NCBI RefSeq assembly: GCF_963675165.1
Contig: NC_087391.1
Location: 1,073,001 to 1,137,000, forward strand
Direction of reading: 5' to 3'
Length of the DNA stretch: 64,000 nucleotides
From: Halichondria panicea
Taxonomy: Eukaryota > Porifera > Demospongiae > Suberitida > Halichondriidae
The notes beneath the pieces are model-generated. The model had not been told where the DNA came from. It made no database searches and saw only the letters and a list, made by a program, of their open reading frames with translations. The position numbers and the translations under genes were made by a program. Positions 58,101-64,000 of this stretch are shown here, piece after piece; within the stretch, counting starts at the first letter, position 1, and the number at the start of each line of letters is the position of its first letter.

Positions 58101-60381
58101 TAGCAGCTAGTACAATCTCTGCAGTTTGTATGATTATGCCTCAGTGTGCGCATGCGCAAGTGATTTATAATTATGGTAGTATGTTTGTGTGTGTAGACTG
58201 CTACAGCTGCTCAAGAATCAATGAAGTGCAAGTATCAGTTTCTATAGGCTTCTAGATATGTTTTAATTTGTGGCTTTGCAAAATAATGCTTTGTTCTCGA
58301 GTTATGCCTACTTGGAATGTTTTTGCAGCCTTTTCAGAAGAGTTTGTAGCAAAACTTGTCCATGGAGTGTTGCTACTCTACTTAGTAGTTAGCTCTGCAC
58401 TAGAGAACGCTAGCTATTGGTAGCTGCAAGAGTGAGAAGAGAGCTTATACTGATGCAGCAGCAATTAATTTTAGACTTTGTACTTTTGGCATCCTTTTTG
58501 GCATCACAATCATGGTCGGTCATTTCCTATTCTTTTGAGTTACCCTGTGATTACAGTAGCCTGCATGCAGATAAGAACATTATGATATATGTGTGTACGT
58601 GTATCAGCAATAGCTAGTAGCTTTATGTTATGTAGCTTTGACACATCCACCGAGGCATCAGCACCCGCACACAACACACCACACGGTGCCACCGCTTTCA
58701 TTATAGTAGGAATAAGTGAGGTACCCACAATGACAGTAATATGTCTCTGTTAGGTCAGCATCAATTAAGCCTGCATGCCATTTAAGTTATGTGCACGTAT
58801 ATGGGGATGGGCTGTGGTACGTTTATTTAAGGTAGCTGTATATATAGCATCCAATGGTGTTGTGCATAATTGCAGTATACTGTGTGGGTGGCTTGCATGT
58901 CTAGTGCATAGGTGGGTATGTTTTGGCGTGACCCTGCACGGCTGTATATCCCAACCCTTGGGTGTGACTGTGTGTGCATAGTCATAAGTCTGAAGGGCGT
59001 ACATGCCATGTATAAGTGTAGTAGCACGGTGGTGCTGATCAGAGGAGGTCCAACATGCGTGCATGAATCACTACAAGTGCAGTGTATTGGCCTGGATGTT
59101 ATCACGTGACCGCAAAGTGCACTGAAGTTGTAGTGATTCGTGCACACATGTCTGACCTCCTCTGCATGGGTGCTGATACTTTCAGCACTTGTTTGAAGAG
59201 GAGGTACGACAACGACATGCACGATTAATAGTCTAATTATTAGCTGACTCAGCATTAATAAACCTAAGCCTGGACTACTATGCCCGTGGCTGCCCATGCG
59301 CCTCGTGTAATGAAGTAAGGAGGTACAGTTTAAGATGATGCTGGTAGCCAAAGAAAGTGCTATACTAACTACACGTGAACAGAATGTAATTACAGTTCTC
59401 TATCGAGTCTAATCGGTCCTCTGTCTTACTCACATTCCATCATCACCTCACGTACAGTTGTTGCGTACGGCTCAGTGGTCACGCTCAAGAACAACCGAGG
59501 GGGAGGTGGTCTCCTCCACTCACACTCACACCTATACCCAGAGGAGTACGGAAATATACAGCAACAACAGGTCTGGTAAAGGGGTCTGGTAAAGGGTCAT
59601 TTTGATTATATTCTGAATTTCATGTGTTTACAACTAGCTTTTACGTTAAGTGATCATTTTTGGGGTCTGATAAAGGGTCATTTGATTAAATTTTAAGATT
59701 TAGTATTTATGTCCACAACTAGCTTTTTATGTTAGTGATCATTTTTTGGTCTGGTAAAGGGTCACTAATATCATTGGTGGGAAATGACCTGTTTGTAATG
59801 CATGTCTTGTTAGATGCTTCTTACCATATTTGATATCCCCACCCACCACTGCAGGTCACAGCGTACACTCATAAGGACGATAACAACAGGTGGCTCGTCA
59901 AGAGGCACAATCATACAGAGCCAGGTCAGCAGAAACTGTCACTTATCGTACCTCCTTTACGGGTGTGCCCATACTGGTAACTAACCACCTCTAGACAAAA
60001 ATAGCCATCGAGGCCATACTGTATAGCGGGTATATTTTGAGGGTGTAAACTTTCGCAGAATGACCGTTAAAAAGGTTTTCACGGAATAGCAGCCTTTCTG
60101 CAGCATGCATGCATGCAATATTAAATTCATGGCTATAAATGTTCGCAGTAGACGCTTGATCAGCGAAAACCACGAACATACCCTCGAAATATACCCGCTA
60201 AGTTACGGTAAGAGAGGCAAATTTTTATGTTCAATTGAGATTGAGAATTGAAAATAGCTACCACTTTGAAAATTCTGCATCACTACGAGCTTTACTAAAA
60301 CTTACGAAGGGTGGTGGGGTAGATACATTTCAGCTGGTGGCATTGCTCTTCTCATCACTAACCTCCTCCCCCACACTAATT

Positions 60382-60429
<48 letters not shown>

Positions 60430-63323
60430 GAGGAGGATGGACAGACGGTGCTAACTCACGGAGACTGGGTGGTCCTGGAGCACACAACGTGAGCTAGTAG
60501 CGAATGAACTAATTGTACTTGATGGTCTGTAAGTTTAGATCAAAGAGATGGGTTGGCCCGTTAAAACCAAACACTGTATAGAGTGGAATTTCAATGTAAA
60601 GGTTTTGTTCTTGTGTGTCTCAGACTAATGCATTTACATAATACATCAAAAGATGAAGGACAAATCTTGAACTTAATGGTGCCCAAGCACTTACCCGCAA
60701 AGGACTCCCCCATCGTCCGGGTACGTTCTTTGTTGCCTCCTCATCAGCTGACTGCCTCGTGCATTAAGCGCACAGACACAATGTTGTTGTCTCGCACGCA
60801 ATGGTCCGGTGAAGATACCCTTGTGACTAACAGCTGTCTAGCGTGTGTGTTGTTTTAGATCTAGACTGATCAGATATCGTGCTTAATGTCCCATGTGCCG
60901 TGTTGTGTTCTGAAGTATGTCACTGTAATGAGCAATTACTGTGGCATCACAATTCACAAAATGCCATTTTTAAGCTCTCATTAGTTGTACATGTACGTAT
61001 GGAAATTTCTAATTCGTAAAGAAATTGCTTTTAATTGTGTTTGTCGGTTTTGTTTGGGGTGGCTAATTAATTATATCAGCTCTTAAATGTAAGAATTTAC
61101 TCCTCCTAATGTAAATAACTGGTGCCCCACGTAAACCCTTGAGCAGATTTGGCACCTCCTAGCTCTTAAGCTAGAATTCCGAGTAAAGTACTCGGTATTT
61201 TGGGCACTTGCGTTCGTCAGTTAATGAGTGTGTTGGCCAGTGTATTGTGATCTGGTGAGAAGTACATGGCACAAGCTTTGAGCGTATCACATGACTGAGC
61301 TACTGCAGTCTCAGTGTCTATGGGTGGTGTAGAGCTGAGGAGCCTCATACTCTGCATTTGGAAATGTTATTTTTAGCCATGCCAAATCTAGTAGCTGGGT
61401 ATACATGTACTGTGGTTTGTGTTTGTGTGTTTCCCCCTGTGATTCCCTCTGGGTATTCTACCGACGAGTATGCCTATGTTTGGAAGTGGGATGACCGAGT
61501 GGTTTCATATTAATCATATTAACATAATCGTTAATTATGACTACATAACTTGAGTTCATGTACCATATTTGGGTAATTTTATTGTCCTATATGGAACTAT
61601 AATCTGCTACATGTAGCAGTTCTGAACCTGTAACTATGACATCATAATGTATTATTGCCTTTATTTCTAGGACCCAGCGTAACCTACACAGCCATGCCCT
61701 CAAGGCACCCATGACTGCCACACACTATCAGGTCACCTGCTATGGAGAGGTGCGTGTATGACGCACTTACAAGTATGACCTGTTCTGTTGTGTGAACATT
61801 GTATGTGACTTAGTGGAGTCCAGTTAATTTACTCTTTGAATATGATGACATGTCATGTGAGCTCACAGGATGGCGCTGGTGATGCTAACGATGTGTGGGA
61901 GGTGGAGGTGGTGGGCGGTGTGAGTGGTGACCCTGTGAGGACTGTGGCGTCAAAGATACGCCTAAGGCACGTCAATGTCGGCTGCTACCTCCACTCCCAC
62001 AGCACACAGCTGCCAAAATGGTGAGTATTATTTTAAAATGTACGTGTTCTATATCAGGTTTCGAATGCATTCTCTCACATATATATCGCAATCTGAAAAA
62101 AAAGCATGCATGCTCATGCAATTTCCCGTACTTTGCATTCAATTCGCAATAGTAGAAACACAGTCAGGCTTGTACAGTGTCGATCCAATAACTGTCATCG
62201 TTGGATGCATACAGGATACTACCAGGGTTTCATTTAGTGTTTTGGGGGGAAGGTTAGGTGCGCGTAAACACACCGCAAAATGTTTGACCACACATCCTAT
62301 TACATGCTAGTGCATCTAGTTACATTTTGCACATCATAGACAGTACTATTATATGTGGTGATGTCATTATTCTACAAAGTTTGAGGGGAAGCTGAGCATT
62401 TGGGGGGGGGGGGGGGGGGTCACCCATTAGATGAAACCCTGACTACCTGCCTGTGCTAGGGTCAACCATGATGCTTACAAGTGCTAATGCTAAAGAAGTT
62501 CTGCCTATGATAGCTAGGGTAGAATCCCGTCAGCCATTGGTGTATGCTTACAAGTGCTAAGGAAGTGTGCTTCCTAGGGTAGCCTGTGATACGATCAGCC
62601 ATTGGCACATGCATGGTTACAAGTTCTAAGGAAGTACTGCCTATAATAGCTAGGGTAGCCTGTGATAGGGTCAGCCGGTACATGCACATGCTTACAGAGC
62701 TAAGGAAGTTCTGCCTATGATAGCTAGGGTAGAATCCCGTCATCCATTGGTATATGCTTACAAGTGCTAAGGAAGTGTACTGCCTTTGATAGCTAGAGTA
62801 GCCTGTGATAGGGTCGGCCATTGGTATATGCTTACAAGTGCTAAGGAAGCATTAGAATAAATATCCCATATATATCCCAAAAGAGGATATGATCGCTATA
62901 CACATACCCAGCATTACACGAGATGAGATAACAGTGGCATGACCACCACTGTAGCCATCTCTAATGTCCGCTAACGTGGTTGATGTCACTCCTAACTTCA
63001 TGATTTCCTGCTCATGTTGTTACGACATAGTAATTTTAGTGATTGTGTGTGTTCAAGGTTCAAGGTGTGTGTACTACATAGTTGTATCTATGCAGGGGGT
63101 GGGAGCAGCTGGAGGTCACATGCAACCCTCGACGACTCGACAAGAACAACCTCTGGAACGTGGAGGGAAACCTCAATGATGCAAGTGAGTGGGGGTGCCT
63201 AGCTGTCATGTGACGTCATGTGACATCATGTGACTTTCCCATCCAGTGCCGATGGTGTCATTTGACTTCTACAAGCCCTCGTTTCTGTCACGGTTCCTTG
63301 AGTCCCACATTGTCATGGCAGAG
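34183..63323 (+). CDS. POMT2: Protein O-mannosyltransferase 2, incomplete at the right edge
   Basis: Fourteen exons seen: 34183-34415, 34608-34692, 35189-35293, 35576-35793, 35857-35922, 36122-36215, 57765-57954, 59458-59570, 59855-59924, 60431-60488, 61671-61749, 61869-62020, 63096-63184 and 63247-63323. They give 543 codons with matching phases. The enzyme transfers mannose from dolichol-phosphate-mannose to Ser/Thr in the ER membrane, normally as a POMT1-POMT2 complex. First helix at about residues 50-65; luminal loop WDETHFGK with the catalytic Asp-Glu pair, then [11 protein letters not shown]; further helices through exons 3-7; HFMVL-like [18 protein letters not shown]; then the MIR domain ([42 protein letters not shown]). 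Exons matching the C-terminal helices lie beyond 64000. Intron 6 is 21.5 kb and houses genes H to M on the other strand. All other introns seen are under 2 kb. Confidence 0.95.
37148..37419. mobile_element. Foldback element, GTATAGCGGG family, in gene H intron 4
   Basis: TACCGTATAGCGGGTATATT at the left, CTCGAAATATACCTGCTATA at the right, with inner inverted segments TAAATTTTCGCGG / CCGCGAACATTTATACCC. Closest in sequence to the copy at 60017. Confidence 0.8.
38640..38808. mobile_element. Foldback element, GTATAGCGGG family, in gene H intron 2
   Basis: TATAGTGGGAAATTTTCGTG and CGAAAATTTCCCATTTACGG ends. It is nearly the same sequence and position as 6817-6990 in gene B. Confidence 0.78.
39790..40246. 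repeat. Dispersed repeat, TATGCCTCG family, copy 2 (inverted)
   Basis: Reverse-orientation match to 3256-3720, ending GGCTACGCCTCGAGGCATAA after a CA/GA-rich microsatellite. Similarity is high over several hundred bases. Confidence 0.65.
40492..40683. mobile_element. Foldback element, GTATAGCGGG family, diverged
   Basis: TACCGTATAATGCGAATTTT and AAAATTTCGCACTATACGGTA termini. It has the same outer TACCGTATA motif as the other copies but a different inner sequence. Confidence 0.7.
41011..41148 (-). pseudogene. Truncated MNNL exon fragment next to gene I
   Basis: Counterpart of the fragment at 21009-21152, with small further deletions (the TTGATAAAG stretch is shortened). Confidence 0.78.
41161..41446. 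mobile_element. MITE, CAGGGTTTCAT family, copy 2
   Basis: CAGGGTTTCATACAGA ... TCTGTATGAAACCCTG, the same insertion point as the 21164 copy, with about 85 extra internal bases (41244-41330) that the other copy has lost. Confidence 0.85.
41561..44152 (-). CDS. Delta-like gene I (tail type B, ten CxxC modules)
   Basis: Exons 44152-44114, 44042-43626, 43561-42307, 42104-41961 and 41802-41561; 2097 nt, 698 residues, the longest member, frame open. Signal peptide [17 protein letters not shown]-like domain; DSL-like core [14 protein letters not shown]; six [12 protein letters not shown] modules, one [11 protein letters not shown] spacer, four more modules, another spacer, then the common C-terminal set ending [13 protein letters not shown]. 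The donor after exon 3 is GC (CTAG/GCGAGT) where paralogues have GT. Membrane helix [16 protein letters not shown]. The tail carries LVYSNI and LVYDYV, two ITIM-like sites 24-25 residues apart. It lies inside POMT2 intron 6. Confidence 0.82.
42640..43105 (-). repeat. 39-bp coding minisatellite in gene I
   Basis: Ten units in blocks of four and six, separated by the [14 protein letters not shown] spacer that in other genes occurs once at the end. This suggests duplication of a whole repeat block. Confidence 0.9.
44228..45065. repeat. Tandem duplication of about 420 bp covering the tail-D 3' end
   Basis: Two copies (about 44228-44645 and 44646-45065) share GAATAGACATACAT...TGCCTCTGTATCCCATGTG, TTTTGATGTGTATACCCCAGC and the end of the tail-D exon. 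The outer copy encodes only the last 20 or so tail residues and is a fragment. Confidence 0.75.
44981..46679 (-). CDS. Delta-like gene J (chimeric, tail type D)
   Basis: Exons 46679-46641, 46582-46190, 46130-45542, 45486-45388 and 45300-44981; 1440 nt, 479 residues, frame open. Signal peptide and MNNL exon are of the MEKLL/GAVTSEF class found with tail B. From exon 3 on it resembles the tail-A class: duplicated DSL-like core (FCGPHC then FCGPDC, as in A and C), end [18 protein letters not shown] and a Gly-rich membrane exon. It has no 13-residue minisatellite. The membrane exon is short (99 nt). The tail is unique: YEVM and YVVM (YxxM, the PI3-kinase SH2 consensus), NLGYSKN, and a piece [10 protein letters not shown] shared with tail A, but no YDYIQV end. 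The upstream 46580-46680 region matches K and L. Confidence 0.8.
46680..47098. other. Spacer between genes J and K
   Basis: No gene. It is homologous to 24676-25044 beside gene F (GTGTTTAAATACGTGAT, GATAGCCACTTGGACAATAC), marking F and K as duplicates. Confidence 0.6.
47099..49143 (-). CDS. Delta-like gene K (tail type B)
   Basis: Exons 49143-49105, 49055-48663, 48610-47761, 47569-47435 and 47319-47099; 1638 nt, 545 residues, frame open. Signal peptide of the MEKLL class, MNNL-like domain with GTVTSEF start, DSL-like core [14 protein letters not shown], two minisatellite modules. One CxxC pair has lost a cysteine (TNYTQC, Tyr for Cys), leaving an odd number in that region. The conserved FFIEA has become FFIAA. 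Membrane exon short by three codons (SVSSATFGG). The tail ends [10 protein letters not shown], with one ITIM-like site; the other is LVYSDK and does not fit. It lies in POMT2 intron 6. Confidence 0.8.
49856..50690 (-). pseudogene. Gene relic interrupted by a dispersed repeat
   Basis: 49856-49943 is the end of a CxxC exon (ACTCGCCTAGTCTGC..., the same GC donor as gene I). At the CAGTCATA motif a 0.6-kb repeat is inserted, and the exon resumes at about 50546 (ACTGTCCCAACC, then ATCTGTACTTTTATCG). It then runs directly into the first-intron sequence and a decayed signal-peptide exon (50645-50680). MNNL, DSL, membrane and tail exons are missing. Confidence 0.8.
49943..50545. mobile_element. Dispersed repeat, TATGCCTCG family, copy 3 (inverted), inside a relic exon
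   Basis: Runs from ATGAAAGCACCGCGGGTGC to GTGCACCGAGGCATAATT. The interrupted exon defines both ends to within a few bases because the paralogous exons are continuous. A full-length relative in opposite orientation is at 58136-58710. Non-coding, about 600 bp. Confidence 0.75.
51124..51315. mobile_element. Foldback element, GTATAGCGGG family
   Basis: Left end TACCGTATAGCGGGAAATTT intact, right end decayed (ATGCGAAATTGTGTACC). The interior resembles copies in genes B, C and H. Confidence 0.65.
51385..51600 (-). pseudogene. Relic of MNNL and signal-peptide exons
   Basis: 51388-51435 is the start of an MNNL exon (TTCAGCACACAGTCTGGTTG) and 51520-51595 a signal-peptide exon remnant. It matches 27395-27640 beside gene G. 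Confidence 0.7.
51888..54271 (-). CDS. Delta-like gene L (tail type B)
   Basis: Exons 54271-54233, 54164-53748, 53698-52969, 52377-52252 and 52108-51888; 1533 nt, 510 residues, frame open. Signal peptide MEKLL class; MNNL-like domain; DSL-like core [14 protein letters not shown], then a divergent linker [10 protein letters not shown] in place of QNNPRVATC; two to three minisatellite modules; end [13 protein letters not shown]. The membrane exon lacks nine bases before the donor. The tail acceptor is chosen to keep phase. The tail has DLGYSNV and SSVYSYI, both ITIM-like, as in gene G. Intron 3 (52378-52968) holds a non-coding stretch with a TATAAAAGC motif and no recognised gene. Confidence 0.78.
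54448..54619. mobile_element. 172-bp near-perfect palindrome with 8-bp target duplication
   Basis: Arms of about 80 bp (CACAGTAAAAAAACAGATTC ... and complement ending TTTTTACTGTG) with an 8-base loop. TGAAACTG flanks it on both sides (54440-54447, 54620-54627). Arms differ only in the length of one A/T run. An 8-bp duplication suits a hAT-type MITE. It lies between genes L and M. Confidence 0.9.
54825..57161 (-). CDS. Delta-like gene M (tail type C)
   Basis: Exons 57161-57114, 57022-56606, 56556-55497, 55432-55266 and 55004-54825; 1872 nt, 623 residues, frame open. Signal peptide [20 protein letters not shown]-like domain starting [14 protein letters not shown]-like core [14 protein letters not shown], divergent CxxC modules ([35 protein letters not shown]), several minisatellite-type modules, and the tail-B-class end [13 protein letters not shown]. 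The membrane exon is its own type ([20 protein letters not shown], then [12 protein letters not shown]). The last intron is phase 0, not 1. The tail reads [17 protein letters not shown] and ends in a Glu/Lys-rich stretch; it has no ITIM or NPxY. The 5' half and promoter match gene E almost exactly. Last gene before POMT2 exon 7. Confidence 0.82.
57162..57764. other. Upstream region of gene M and end of POMT2 intron 6
   Basis: 57162-57380 matches the upstream region of gene E, with a CCAAT-type motif (minus-strand ATTGG near 57247). 57381-57764 shows no gene; it ends in the polypyrimidine tract and acceptor of POMT2 exon 7. Confidence 0.55.
58136..58710. repeat. Dispersed repeat, TATGCCTCG family, copy 4
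   Basis: Starts TATGCCTCAGTGTGCGCATG and ends CACCGCTTTCATTATAG. It is the most complete copy, opposite in orientation to 49943-50545, inside POMT2 intron 7. No coding potential is recognised. Confidence 0.7.
59041..59163. mobile_element. Inverted-repeat element in POMT2 intron 7
   Basis: Arms of 36 bp (AGAGGAGGTCCAACATGCGT... and its near-complement ending TGACCTCCTCT) with about five mismatches around a 51-bp core. A related GAGGAGGTAC...GTACCTCCTC pair is at about 10988-11057. Confidence 0.7.
59571..59765. repeat. Tandem repeat at the donor of POMT2 exon 8
   Basis: Units of about 90-100 bp begin GGTCTGGTAAAGGGTCA and contain CAACTAGCTTTT and AGTGATCATTTTT. The repeat starts immediately at the exon edge, so the donor GTCTGG is its first bases and several GTAAAG decoys follow. 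Confidence 0.75.
60017..60209. mobile_element. Foldback element, GTATAGCGGG family, in POMT2 intron 9
   Basis: ACTGTATAGCGGGTATATTT and CCCTCGAAATATACCCGCTA ends. It resembles the copy at 37148. Confidence 0.78.
60383..60424. repeat. CA microsatellite directly before POMT2 exon 10
   Basis: About 21 CA units end only 6 bases before the acceptor (acttgcag/AGG at 60430/60431), replacing the usual pyrimidine tract. Confidence 0.95.
62223..62441. mobile_element. MITE, CAGGGTTTCAT family, copy 3
   Basis: CAGGGTTTCATTTAG ... TTAGATGAAACCCTG with ACTAC on both sides. Contains a 19-20 base G run at about 62401-62419. Lies in POMT2 intron 12. Confidence 0.75.
62467..62850. repeat. Minisatellite of about 75-bp units in POMT2 intron 12
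   Basis: Five full units and a partial sixth contain GCTTACAAGTGCTAAGGAAG, GATAGCTAGGGTAG and CAGCCATTGGT. Two sub-types (AGAATCCCGTC and AGCCTGTGATAGGGTC) alternate partly. The open frame through it is a by-product. Confidence 0.85.
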
Positions 63324-64000
63324 GTGAGATTACACTAGTTGACCTCTAGTACAGCTGGGGGCCTATTATAGAGGGATTGGGAACTATGAATATCCCATTG
63401 CTATCCCTTAAAAGTTTGCTGTTGGTGTATTTTGGAGGGGCAACAAGACTAGTAGGGAGTGTGTGAGGGATGAGCCTGTGATCAGTGCAGCTGCCAAGCC
63501 AACAAATTTGGTGCAAGGAGCTGCTACACCTACTGTATATATATATAGCTGTGTTGATATAATTATTCCACTTAGTGGTTGGGCTAATCATTCGGTGTAG
63601 AGACAGTGGGAGAGAAGGTGGTGCCTCCGGGGGAGATGTAGATTAAGTTGTGGTACATATAATGACATTGTTTACAATAGGTACACCTACTAATGTGCTG
63701 TCATGAATTTGGCCATGGCCCCTGAGAATTATAACCTTATGTGGAGACCTTGGCACTCTGTGTGCTGATATATACTGTATTATTATCAGTGGGGCCATCT
63801 CTAACAATGCCTGTAGGCGTGCTGATGTCATAATTTAATGTGTATTCAGTGAAACCTTCCAATTCTAGGCACGCTTGTATCAGAACAATAAATTTGTCTT
63901 TGATAGATATTCTATTATTAACCGGCACTACTTTTACAACGAGTGGGTGTGTTTCCTGCCGCAAAATATTCACAGGATGTGGAGTTTAATGCCGGTAATG
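63324..64000. other. POMT2 intron 14, unfinished
   Basis: No exon matching the POMT2 C-terminal helices is found. An AT-rich open stretch near 63740-63973 is readable on both strands but shows no motif I recognise. The next POMT2 exon probably lies beyond the window. Confidence 0.45.

Noticed and set aside
58827-59351. 174-codon minus-strand frame in POMT2 intron 7
   Set aside because: It runs through an inverted-repeat element and low-complexity DNA, with no motif and no splice partners.
62462-62821. Open frame across the intronic minisatellite of POMT2
   Set aside because: Its peptide simply repeats with the 75-bp unit. It has no motif and lies in an intron.
63737-63973. Open frames on both strands near the right edge
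   Set aside because: Considered as a POMT2 exon or a separate gene, but no POMT2 C-terminal motif and no recognised domain is present.

Overview
The window is eukaryotic and animal-like. Its genes are split by short GT-AG introns. It carries two recognisable housekeeping genes (a protein O-mannosyltransferase POMT2 and a zeta-class glutathione transferase GSTZ1). The rest is a tandem family whose ectodomain resembles the MNNL+DSL head of Notch ligands (Delta/Jagged), which is known only from animals. AT-rich intergenic DNA full of small inverted-repeat elements, plus a large Delta-like family of odd build, suggests a non-bilaterian animal such as a demosponge. The species cannot be fixed from sequence alone.

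Layout. Positions 243-30492 hold seven minus-strand Delta-like genes (called A to G here). Positions 30825-31870 hold relics: a stray tail exon and a scrambled partial GSTZ1 copy. Positions 32275-33897 hold a complete ten-exon GSTZ1 on the minus strand. POMT2 starts head-to-head with it at 34183 on the plus strand and runs off the right edge. POMT2 intron 6 (36216-57764, about 21.5 kb) contains six more minus-strand Delta-like genes (H to M) plus relics. The right end holds POMT2 exons 7-14 and their repeat-rich introns.

Each Delta-like gene has the same five exons: signal peptide / first part of an MNNL-like domain / end of that domain + DSL-like motif + CxxC repeats / transmembrane segment / cytoplasmic tail, with intron phases 0-0-1-1 (M ends with phase 0). 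In ten of the thirteen models the summed exon lengths are divisible by three and no disabling frameshift is seen. D also sums correctly but holds two compensating indels. E and H are off by exactly the indels described. Eight genes look intact (B, F, G, I, J, K, L, M), A has a stop that may be spliced out, and C, D, E and H are broken.

The ectodomains carry 0 to 10 near-identical 13-residue CxxC modules (a 39-bp coding minisatellite). Four unrelated tail types occur: A with NPxY and YxN motifs; B with ITIM-like motifs; C with YELD; D with YxxM. Signal-peptide classes, ectodomains and tails are partly shuffled between genes. Left genes E, F, G and the stray tail are collinear with right genes I, K, L and M, so the intronic cluster looks like a block duplicate. 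The picture is a fast-evolving family of single-pass receptors or ligands with tyrosine-signalling tails, resembling immune or allorecognition complexes in organisation. That functional reading is inference.
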